DNA from: DASQDN01 sp035630195
GTDB lineage: Bacteria; Acidobacteriota; Terriglobia; Bryobacterales; Bryobacteraceae
Assembly: GCA_035630195.1 (NCBI GenBank)
Contig: DASQLD010000232.1
Span: 1 to 30,743 of the forward strand
Length of the DNA: 30,743 bases
Direction of reading: 5' to 3'
In this document: positions 16,110-23,082 of the stretch, one piece after another
How positions within the stretch are numbered: the stretch's first letter is position 1
How the letters are laid out: each line of letters opens with the position of its first letter
Program-made: the position numbers and the translations under genes
Notes under the pieces: generated by a model
The model's input: the letters and a program-made list of their open reading frames with translations, nothing else
What the model was told of the DNA's origin: nothing
Database searches by the model: none

Positions 16110-16879
16110 GACCTATCACTCCTAAGTGTGTTTCGTGCCTGATTCAGATTCTCATTTCGATGAGTGGTTCAGCTATATTCGTTTGAACAGTTTCTGTAAA
16201 AATTTATGCGCATCTGTGTTCAACCTTACACACCTCGGCAAGCTCATTACCGTTATTGCATGTTCGCTGTCACGGTTCAGTAATGTTCCTCATAAAAACG
16301 GACGTTCGTTCCTTGCGGGTAGCCACTGGAGCACGCTTCCCGACCATAATCGCCTCATGCGGTCTTCGTAACACCGCCGCGGTTGCCGTAATCATCGCGA
16401 TTGTGCCTAAGTTCGTCAAGACCGGCGATGGTGGCGGTGTCTCTGGGTTCGTTCCGTGTCCGGTGTCAACCTGCTAGCGGATGCTGGCGATTGCGCTTCG
16501 AACTGGAGACTGCCTCCTGTGGGCTCGGATAAAAATGACCGGACCTTAACGTAAAACTTCATTCGCGAATCCGTCTGGCGGGCGTGTGCAATAAAGTAAA
16601 CGGGCGAGGTGGCGAACTTCCCCAATCCAGTTGCTCGATCCGAACGGAGGCTCTTGGAGGTATCACTAAGGACGACCGTCGATACGATGGCTCTCAACAA
16701 AAGACCAAGGACGACGAAGGTACGCGCTAGCCGGCTCTTATCAATGGATGCTGCTTGTTTGAGCGTTGTAGGTGATTCCACGGCAGATCAGCGCCCACCA
16801 TATCGGGACCGGTGATCGCCAGTGGCAAGTGCGCACGCGTTAGGTGACAGCGATCCAAAATACGCGGATTCGTAAGCCC
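16110..16879. other. Long intergenic region, no credible gene
   Basis: This stretch of about 770 bases separates the CHRD gene from the DinB-like gene. Frames here reach 121 residues on the minus strand (16416-16781), but their composition is unlike the neighbouring proteins and no family motif or ribosome site supports them. I saw no tRNA cloverleaf, array or long repeat. The segment around 16460-16600 (including TAAAAATGACCGG) has the look of decayed mobile-element end sequence, but I cannot support that. Confidence 0.55.
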
Positions 16880-17359
16880 ATGGCGCAAAATAGTGCTATG
16901 TCTTTCATACAACCCGAAGCAGTATTGTCACACTGGCAGGGTCATCGACGGCTTACACGTCGATTGATTGAAGCATTCCCGGACGATCAACTCTATACGT
17001 TCTCTGTCGGCGGCATGCGCCCATTCGGTCTTCTGGCGCAGGAGATGCTCGCAATGACCGTTCCGATGGTGAAAGGCATCGTCACGGGTGAATGGGACTA
17101 TGACGAGGACAAGACTCCCAGACCAAAGCAGGATATGCTCCGTCTGTGGGATGAAGCGACCGAGCAGCTAAACACATATTGGGCGAAAATTCGACCGGAG
17201 CAGTTTGCCCAGCAAGCCGTCGCCTTCGGACAATATCCCGGCGCCGTTCACGATTTGATACTTTACGTGATCGATAACGAGATACATCATCGCGGCCAGG
17301 GGTATGTCTACTTGCGTTCACTGGACATTGAACCGCCGCCCTTTCCTGACCGATCCTAA
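16880..17359 (+). CDS. DinB-like four-helix protein
   Basis: The product from the ATG at 16880 has 159 residues; a GTG 12 codons earlier and an ATG six codons later are other possible starts, and none has a good ribosome site. The order SHWQGHRRLTRRLIEAF, GGMRPFGLLAQEML, LYVIDNEIHHRGQGYVYLRSLDI is that of the DinB/YfiT metal-dependent four-helix family. The usual second His (helix two) is replaced by Gln/Glu in AQEM, while the first His and the HH of IHHRGQ remain. Members bind a metal ion, and some are thiol-dependent transferases (bacillithiol or mycothiol), but most are uncharacterised. It is probably cytoplasmic and monocistronic. It converges on the minus-strand gene at 17385 with 25 bases between. 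Confidence 0.85.
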   Translation: MAQNSAMSFIQPEAVLSHWQGHRRLTRRLIEAFPDDQLYTFSVGGMRPFGLLAQEMLAMTVPMVKGIVTGEWDYDEDKTPRPKQDMLRLWDEATEQLNTYWAKIRPEQFAQQAVAFGQYPGAVHDLILYVIDNEIHHRGQGYVYLRSLDIEPPPFPDRS

Positions 17360-17384
17360 GTTCGCCTATCCTGTCCGGTTGTGT

Positions 17385-18380
17385 TTACTTTTGCTGTAAC
17401 GCGGCCAGTTCAGCGGCACTGACCGTACCGAGCGCGGGCAGATGTTTCTGGCTGTCTGCGGTCGGTTCCCAATCTTCCTCATGAAGAACATACAGATTGT
17501 AGGCAGCGTCGCCGGTTGCAATTGGGCTCATACACTCTAACTTAATTGAGTCCTTCCCCAGCGTGAACGTGATCACACCCCCACGTACCTCGCCCGCGTT
17601 CTTGAATCCCAGCGGCGCACGCGAGGCCAGCGACAGGATAAAGCGACCATGTTCGGGTAGGTAGAGCCAGACCAAAGGACCAAGAACGTTGCGGAAGCCT
17701 GGCCCGCTTGTAGCCTGAAGTGATCGGTTCAATGTAATACGCGGTTGGAGGATCTGTAAGGCCGCATCCCCAACCATGAAGTCACGAGCGTTTCCCGAAA
17801 CACTGGGAATCTGCGGAATGAAGGCAGAGGGCGGTCGCGTTGCGCTAATTCGTATATCTTCGATCAGCCTGGCGCCGGTCTCGACGTCTTTGAAAAGAAC
17901 GATGCTAATGATGTCGCCGTCGTGTACGACACGCGGCTCAGGAATTTCAGGCAGCGAAAGCATTGTCCACACAAGCTTGACTAAGCTTTGCCCATGGGGC
18001 GAACTTAGCGGTAGCGTGCCCGCGGCAAGGTCGAGGGGACTGACCCCTAGTTTGCCGAAGGTCGCCAGATACTCACCCGGTTGCTGCTGTTCGAGCAGCA
18101 ACTCATAGCCGAGATACGTGTTCTTGGCTGTGTCGAGCAAAATCCGGCTATGGAATGTTGGCCCGTTCGTTATGCTTCTGCCACGAGAAGACGCCGTGAA
18201 GATTCTTCCCAACGGGGACAATGGGGGGTCGGCTCGTAATGACGCTACAACGCTGACCCGGCTTACGCCTTTGTTGACGAGGAACGGACCGGACGTAGAT
18301 TGACCCAGCGCAAATGAAGCGATAAGGGCGATGGGTAGAAACCAAGGCCCCTTCCCGACGTGAATCATTTTCGCATCCAT
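17385..18380 (-). CDS. Exported protein of unknown function, acidobacterial type
   Basis: The 331-residue protein has a signal peptide (FLPIALIASFALGQ, about residues 14-27), with start choices at residue 1 or the Met at residue 5. The rest is rich in beta-strands, without a family I recognise. One repeated theme is short hydrophobic strands such as HGRFILSLASRAPLGF, GGVITFTLGKDSIKLEC and YNLYVLHEEDWEPT near the C-terminus. This 'GRFILSL...GF...G.V.G..I.F..G....I' style is familiar from exported proteins of Acidobacteria, but I cannot name it. A single Cys (near residue 283) argues against disulfides. It follows the cyclase gene by 67 bases on the same strand and may be co-transcribed. Confidence 0.72.
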   Translation of the reverse strand: MDAKMIHVGKGPWFLPIALIASFALGQSTSGPFLVNKGVSRVSVVASLRADPPLSPLGRIFTASSRGRSITNGPTFHSRILLDTAKNTYLGYELLLEQQQPGEYLATFGKLGVSPLDLAAGTLPLSSPHGQSLVKLVWTMLSLPEIPEPRVVHDGDIISIVLFKDVETGARLIEDIRISATRPPSAFIPQIPSVSGNARDFMVGDAALQILQPRITLNRSLQATSGPGFRNVLGPLVWLYLPEHGRFILSLASRAPLGFKNAGEVRGGVITFTLGKDSIKLECMSPIATGDAAYNLYVLHEEDWEPTADSQKHLPALGTVSAAELAALQQK

Positions 18381-18447
18381 ATAAACAATCGGATGCCACC
18401 GAAAAGTATGGAGACCCTACCGTTTCGCAGAGTCTCCACAACAGCAT

Positions 18448-19503
18448 TCAATCGTTCGGATGCCCAATCACGACAGGACGCACAGGACTCCCCGATCCAC
18501 CCTTGAATCGAATCGGGAGAATGAACACAGCGGCTAGATAAACCTTCTTCTGCGCCATCTCCGTCAGATTGAGGTTTTGAATCTGATGAACACCGGCATG
18601 TGTGAGGTTATGGTGGTGCGACCCAAACGGCAACCAAGGATTGCTTCCGTTTTCCCAGGATGGCATTGGAGGAAAGGGTCCCGCCCCTGGTTGATTCACC
18701 GCGGCATCGGTAAATGGATTGTCCAATCCGACGAGAACGATCTTTTTTGATGCAAGGAACACCGATGCCTCATGCGAAAGCCCGGGTCCATGCGCATAGT
18801 AGGTCGATGGACTATTCGCCCAAGCAGCGCCGTAACCCGTATGGATGAACACCACGTCCCCTTCTTTGATGCCTCGATTCGCCAAACCTTGCGCCGAGAG
18901 AATGGTTTCGATGTCTCGTTTCGTTATGGCATAGCCTGGCGCAAGGGGGGTTCCGTTGTTCAAATATTTAGCTCCATCCAGCATCACAACCGACGTAACA
19001 ATCGGCTCCGCCCGCTCGATGCCGAGACGTTTGAGGCCCCTTGGCCCAACCACTTCTGCCTGCGTGAGACCGCCGAAGTACCTCGGAGAATCTCCAGGCT
19101 GCATGATAAAGCCAAAATGTCCAAGCGCATCCATCTGCGTACCTTGGCCACCGAGGTCGCCGGAAATCACTTCTCCGTTGCCGGCATGTCCGAAGATGGC
19201 TTGACTCGAATTGGGCGTCACACCGTTCGGACCGAAGAAGATCGTCGGATTCGGAGTCAAGGACCAAGGCGCCGCAAAGGGTGACTGTGGCGCAGCCGGG
19301 TCCATCACCTGACCTACCTCCAACTTAACGGGTGGGACCAGTGTAAGATGTCCGTTGACGATTTTGGGCTTCGGAATCATATATAGCGCCGCGCGACTCC
19401 AGGTTTCGGCTCCTTGTGTGGCGGTGTTTCCTCGATCATCGACGGCCAAGGCGTCGAGTGAGGACACCAGTAAACACGTAACTACCGGCAATGCGTTTTT
19501 CAT
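18448..19503 (-). CDS. Exported cyclase-family (PF04199-type) protein with altered metal motif
   Basis: The 351-residue protein has a signal peptide (about residues 1-20) and the fold signature of the cyclase/kynurenine-formamidase family: GQGTQMDALGHF, GDVVFIHTGYGAAW, FLASKKIVLVGLDNP and HHHNLTHAGVHQIQNLNLTEM. In well-studied members the first signature is H-x-G-T-H-x-D and the last has a Glu in IIENL. Here both His become Gly and Gln, and the Glu becomes Gln. The GTQ form is known in this family, but the combined loss suggests different metal use or a changed reaction. It may hydrolyse an amide or lactone, but this cannot be claimed. AGAAGG at 19508-19513, four bases before the ATG, supports the start. 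Confidence 0.87.
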   Translation of the reverse strand: MKNALPVVTCLLVSSLDALAVDDRGNTATQGAETWSRAALYMIPKPKIVNGHLTLVPPVKLEVGQVMDPAAPQSPFAAPWSLTPNPTIFFGPNGVTPNSSQAIFGHAGNGEVISGDLGGQGTQMDALGHFGFIMQPGDSPRYFGGLTQAEVVGPRGLKRLGIERAEPIVTSVVMLDGAKYLNNGTPLAPGYAITKRDIETILSAQGLANRGIKEGDVVFIHTGYGAAWANSPSTYYAHGPGLSHEASVFLASKKIVLVGLDNPFTDAAVNQPGAGPFPPMPSWENGSNPWLPFGSHHHNLTHAGVHQIQNLNLTEMAQKKVYLAAVFILPIRFKGGSGSPVRPVVIGHPND

Positions 19504-19689
19504 GTCACCTTCTTTTCAGAAATGAGGAATCGGAGCCTTGTTCGCTTTGTGAGCTTCTATAGGACTCCATGCAAAAACGCGACAGACAAGCGCCGGAAGA
19601 TCACAAGTCTCCGGCTACCGGTGGGTTACGTAACCTCGTTTGAAGGCGCCCGGCCTATACGATGCTGTGAATTCTGAGATCTTAGAGCA

Positions 19690-19893
19690 ATGCGGGCTGA
19701 TAAAGTCGAGCTTTCCTGGGACGCGGGCAAACACAATTGGCTCGTCCGGATTGAGGCGGGATCTGAGGTGATACTCCGCCACTGCAAGCTCCCGAAAGAT
19801 GCAGATGAAGAGAAACTGCGCGGTGCTGCTCAGCAGACGGCGGTCGACGACGGTTACGAAGTCGATCCATCGCGCATAACTGTCATTCGTTAG
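19690..19893 (+). CDS. Small conserved-looking protein, function unknown
   Basis: The 67-residue product has no signal peptide or membrane segment, so it is probably cytoplasmic. It has a mixed pattern of strand (VELSWDAGKHNWLVRIEAG, EVILRHC), helix (DADEEKLRGAAQQTAVDDG) and a final strand (YEVDPSRITVIR). That arrangement resembles small single-domain proteins I associate with Acidobacteria, but I cannot name a family. The overlapping minus-strand frame is less protein-like, with no clear domain pattern. No strong ribosome site is seen (TTAGAGCA just upstream). It lies 83 bases ahead of the PadR gene on the same strand. Confidence 0.6.
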   Translation: MRADKVELSWDAGKHNWLVRIEAGSEVILRHCKLPKDADEEKLRGAAQQTAVDDGYEVDPSRITVIR

Positions 19894-19931
19894 CACGAAG
19901 ATCCGGCTGGAGTCGCGGCTCCCATGCCCTA

Positions 19932-19979
19932 TTGCCTTCCCATAGGAAATCTGGCATATTCATATGGGTAGCCAATATG
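19932..19979 (+). promoter_or_regulatory. Candidate PadR promoter with overlapping inverted repeat
   Basis: TTGCCT at 19932-19937 and CATATT at 19955-19960 form a -35/-10 pair with a 17-base spacer, each matching four of six consensus bases. The -10 is also the left arm of an inverted repeat, CATATT ... AATATG (19955-19960 and 19974-19979), whose right arm covers the PadR start codon at 19977. GGG at 19966-19968 may serve as the ribosome site. PadR proteins commonly repress their own operon through A/T-rich dyads, so this is a plausible autorepression site; it is an inference from spacing and symmetry. Confidence 0.42.
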
Positions 19980-20321
19980 AGCACAAAGGCGGAAGTATGG
20001 CAGGGCACGCTGGCCCTCATGGTCCTCAAGACGCTTAATGCCTTGGGCCCGCAGCACGGATATGGAATCGCTAGGCGCGTGGAGCAGACTAGTGGTGATC
20101 TGCTGTCCATTAACCACGGCACGCTTTACCCGGTGCTCCTCAAACTCGAGCAGGAAGGCGCCATCGCGTCGGAATGGGGCGTTTCAGAGAATAATCGCCG
20201 CGCGAAATTTTACGGGATTACCAAAGCCGGCCAGAAGCAGCTTGCCTCAGAAGTAAACCAATGGGCGCAGGCGACCGAGATCGTGGCACGCTTCCTTGCT
20301 CTGAAAGGCGCCAAAACATGA
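19977..20321 (+). CDS. PadR-family transcriptional regulator (ADOP-associated)
   Basis: The 114-residue protein begins at the ATG at 19977; an upstream TTG at 19932 would add 15 residues unlike the family. The winged-helix PadR core is clear: EVWQGTLALMVLKTLNALGP, then HGYGIARRVEQTSGDLLSINHGTLYPVLLKLEQEG, and the wing with ENNRRAKFYGITKAGQKQL. PadR proteins are dimeric repressors that respond to small molecules or to unknown signals. The TGA stop overlaps the ATG of the permease (ATGA), so the regulator and the permease are translated as a pair, which is the standard arrangement for acidobacterial ADOP loci. It probably controls that permease and itself. Confidence 0.93.
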   Translation: MSTKAEVWQGTLALMVLKTLNALGPQHGYGIARRVEQTSGDLLSINHGTLYPVLLKLEQEGAIASEWGVSENNRRAKFYGITKAGQKQLASEVNQWAQATEIVARFLALKGAKT

Positions 20322-22960
20322 TCCGCACATTACGTCGCCTCTGGAATCGGACGGGCGGCAGTTTCTCCGGCCATCGTCGCGAGAGCGATCTCACCGAGGA
20401 ACTGGATGCCCACATCCAACTGCTGGCGGAAGACAACATCCGCCGGGGTGTCCCGCCAGATGACGCTCTTCGCCACGCCAAACTCCAGTTCGGTAGCGTG
20501 GAATCGGCCAAGGAGAGTTACCGTGATCAGCGTGGATTGCCGGCCCTCGATGCCATTGGCCAGGATCTTCGCTACGCGTTTCGATGGATCCGAAAGAATC
20601 CCGGCTTCGCCGCGATTGCTATTCTTTCGCTTGGTATCGGCATAGGCGCCAACACAGCAATCTTCTCGCTCGTCAACACCGTTCTCCTCAAGCCCCTTGC
20701 ATATCAGGACCCGGACCGAGTGTTCACGATTCGCGAGGTGGTCTTCGACTCACGCGGTCAAAGATCGGTCACGCCCGTTAATCCCGTGCACGCGCGCGAA
20801 TGGGCAAAGCACTGTCCGTCGCTCGAGCAGGTCGCTTTGATGGGAGCGTCCACCGCCAACGTTATCGCCGGAGGAGAGCCGGCATCGATCCCGGCCGTCG
20901 ATGTTCCCCACAATTTCTTCGCGCTTTTCGGCGTCGAACCAATCCTGGGGCGCCCTTTCCTTCCGGAAGAGGAGAAGGAGGGTTCCAACCCTGTGGTCAT
21001 CCTTTCGGAATCGCTCTGGCGCTCGCGTTTCAGCGCGGACCGGTCGCTGATCGGCAGGTCGATCCTGGTTGACGGCCAGAATCACGAAGTGGTGGGCATA
21101 GTTCCTGGGCCGTTGCGGCTCCCTTATCACGGCCAAACGAACGCGCGGTTCGAGATCTTTCGTCCTCTCGTACTCGCCCAAGAAGAACTCTCTCGAATAA
21201 TGGGCAATTTTAACTACGGGGCTGTCCTCCGCGTAAAGCGCGGCGTAAGTGCCGAGCAGGCATTGGCCGAGATCAATGTCGTGCAGGCGCGTTTCCCGGC
21301 GCAACTGGGCCGCAAAGAGGACTTGAAAGCAACTCTCATCCCAGCACATGAGCTCTTCGTCGGCCGCGCGCGGCTCGGCTTGTGGGTGCTGGCTGCGGCT
21401 GTTGGCGCCGTTCTGCTCATCGTCTGCATCAACCTTGCAAATTTGCTGCTCTCGCGAATCGCGTCCCGCAGCCGGGAAGCAGCGATTCGCACTGCCCTGG
21501 GCGCTAGCAGAGGCCGTCAATTCCGAATGGTGCTGACGGAAAGTCTGATGCTCGCTGTTTGCGGTGGGGCTCTGGGCCTTCTTCTTGCAAGCTGGAGCGT
21601 TCAAGCTCTCGTCGCCACGACAAACCTCGATATCCCCAGGCTCGAGGAGCTTCGCGTAGATTCCAACGTCCTCATGTTTGCTTTCTGCATAACATTGCTC
21701 ACCGGGCTCGTGTTCGGCGCCCTTCCCGCGTGGCGCTTAACACGCAACGATCCGCAGCAAGCGCTGCGCGCCGGAAGTCACACAGTCACAGAAGGACGCC
21801 ACGGCTTGCGCGTTCGCGAAGGTTTGATCAGCGTAGAAGTCGCCTTAAGCGCAGCGCTGCTGATCGTCGCGGCTCTCCTCACTAGCAGCCTAACTCGCCT
21901 GCTGCAGGTCGATAAAGGTTTCGACGCCGACCGCGTTCTCACCGTCGACATCGGGCTTACCGGTAGCCTCTATGCCGAAGCGGCTCATCGGGAAAACTTC
22001 TTTAATCGGATTCTCCCAAAGATTGGCTCCATCCCCGGTGTCCAGGCCTCGGGAGTCGTCACCTACTTGCCCACACTCGGCCAAATCTGGAACGACCCGA
22101 TTTACCTCGAAGGCGCGCCGCGTGAATCCCGATATCCGGTCGACAATCGGTATGCCAGTCCCGGCTACTTCCGGACCATGAATATTGCGATACGTGCCGG
22201 GCGCGCATTCGAGGAAAACGATCGTGGGCGGGGTGTTGCAATGCTTTCAGCGAGAGCCGCAAAGCTTCTTTGGCCCACAGATCCCAACCCCGTGGGCCGT
22301 TCCTTCATGGGTGAAGACGATAAGCTAAAGACGCTGGTCGGTATCGTTGCCGAAGTACGGGCCGAGCTTCACAACGAGGCTCCACCAACCGCATATTATC
22401 CCTACTGGCAGCGTGCGCCCGACGTCGTTTCATTAGTGGTTCGGACTACGGGCGACCCTCAGACTGCTGTCGGCGCCATCCGCGCTACGCTTCGCGGGGA
22501 GGATGCGCAACTTCCAATTGACACCATCCGCACCATGGAGGAAGTGGTCGATCGCTCTGTAGCCCAACGCAGATTTCAAATCACTCTGATGGCCGTTTTT
22601 GCAGCGTCCGCGCTGTTGGTGGCGAGCCTCGGTATTTATGGCGTTGTCTCCTATTCCGTGGCCCGCCGTCGGAATGAGATCGGTATTCGGATGGCGCTCG
22701 GCGCCCAGAGATCACAACTGTTGGGCCTGATTGTTCGTCAAGGTATGGCGCCGGTCTTAGTCGGCTTGGCTGCCGGAGTGGCGGCCGGTCTGATGCTCAG
22801 CCGGGCTATTCGTAGTCTGTTATTCGAAGTTCAACCGGCTGACCCTCTGACTGTTGCAGGTGTTACCGGCGTGCTGCTGGCGGTAGGAGTCTCAGCCTGT
22901 CTTATCCCAGCTCGTCGAGCCGCCGGAACAGATGCCATTGCGGCACTCCGCTTCGAATAG
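20318..22960 (+). CDS. ADOP-type (acidobacterial duplicated orphan permease) ABC permease
   Basis: The start is the ATG at 20318, giving 880 residues; a longer frame from 20261 would lie inside the PadR gene. The N-terminal ~75 residues (LTEELDAHIQLLAEDNIRRG, DALRHAKLQFGS) are the ADOP-specific cap. The first membrane helix is about 97-124. A MacB-like periplasmic domain follows, then an FtsX domain (INLANLLLSRIASRSREAAIRTALGA), a second periplasmic part, and a second FtsX domain with GIYGVVSYSVARRRNEIGIRMALGAQ, ending in PARRAAGTDAIAAL. This duplicated layout with two permease units in one chain is the family hallmark. These permeases resemble MacB/LolCE systems but have no dedicated ATPase next to them, and none is present here. 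The substrate is unknown, perhaps a peptide, lipid or toxic compound. Confidence 0.95.
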   Translation: MIRTLRRLWNRTGGSFSGHRRESDLTEELDAHIQLLAEDNIRRGVPPDDALRHAKLQFGSVESAKESYRDQRGLPALDAIGQDLRYAFRWIRKNPGFAAIAILSLGIGIGANTAIFSLVNTVLLKPLAYQDPDRVFTIREVVFDSRGQRSVTPVNPVHAREWAKHCPSLEQVALMGASTANVIAGGEPASIPAVDVPHNFFALFGVEPILGRPFLPEEEKEGSNPVVILSESLWRSRFSADRSLIGRSILVDGQNHEVVGIVPGPLRLPYHGQTNARFEIFRPLVLAQEELSRIMGNFNYGAVLRVKRGVSAEQALAEINVVQARFPAQLGRKEDLKATLIPAHELFVGRARLGLWVLAAAVGAVLLIVCINLANLLLSRIASRSREAAIRTALGASRGRQFRMVLTESLMLAVCGGALGLLLASWSVQALVATTNLDIPRLEELRVDSNVLMFAFCITLLTGLVFGALPAWRLTRNDPQQALRAGSHTVTEGRHGLRVREGLISVEVALSAALLIVAALLTSSLTRLLQVDKGFDADRVLTVDIGLTGSLYAEAAHRENFFNRILPKIGSIPGVQASGVVTYLPTLGQIWNDPIYLEGAPRESRYPVDNRYASPGYFRTMNIAIRAGRAFEENDRGRGVAMLSARAAKLLWPTDPNPVGRSFMGEDDKLKTLVGIVAEVRAELHNEAPPTAYYPYWQRAPDVVSLVVRTTGDPQTAVGAIRATLRGEDAQLPIDTIRTMEEVVDRSVAQRRFQITLMAVFAASALLVASLGIYGVVSYSVARRRNEIGIRMALGAQRSQLLGLIVRQGMAPVLVGLAAGVAAGLMLSRAIRSLLFEVQPADPLTVAGVTGVLLAVGVSACLIPARRAAGTDAIAALRFE

Positions 22961-23082
22961 GCCATTGAATGGGTTGGGCAAAGTGCGCGGCTGAGATCAA
23001 GTTCATGCGCACTGAAAGAATGCGCGCTAAATGAGAGGGCAACCTCCCAACCCTCTCATTTGTGCCCGTAGCCGGTCACGCC
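22961..23082. other. Short intergenic region between convergent genes
   Basis: This 122-base stretch between the permease and the SMP-30-like gene holds the hairpin at 23029-23061 and nothing else I can support. Confidence 0.6.
23029..23061. terminator. Perfect 11-base-pair hairpin between convergent genes
   Basis: AAATGAGAGGG at 23029-23039 pairs exactly with CCCTCTCATTT at 23051-23061 around an 11-base loop. It lies between the stop codons of two convergent genes. The stem starts with A-T pairs and reads A-rich/T-rich at its ends on each strand, so it could end transcription from both sides. The T-run is short (ATTTG), so it may be an imperfect terminator or a 3'-end stabiliser. Confidence 0.6.

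Noticed and set aside
16460..16600. Possible decayed IS21-like end (TAAAAATGACCGG and nearby TGTCAACCTG)
   Set aside because: Only a vague likeness from memory; no transposase fragment, matching end or target duplication was found.
16416..16781. 121-residue minus-strand frame in the 16110-16879 gap
   Set aside because: Low-complexity Ser/Arg/Thr composition, no start signal and no recognisable domain.
19615..19896. 93-residue minus-strand frame opposite the small protein at 19690
   Set aside because: The plus-strand frame has a clear strand-helix-strand order, while this one shows no domain pattern.
20750..21604. 284-residue minus-strand frame inside the permease gene
   Set aside because: Antisense shadow of strongly recognisable permease sequence.
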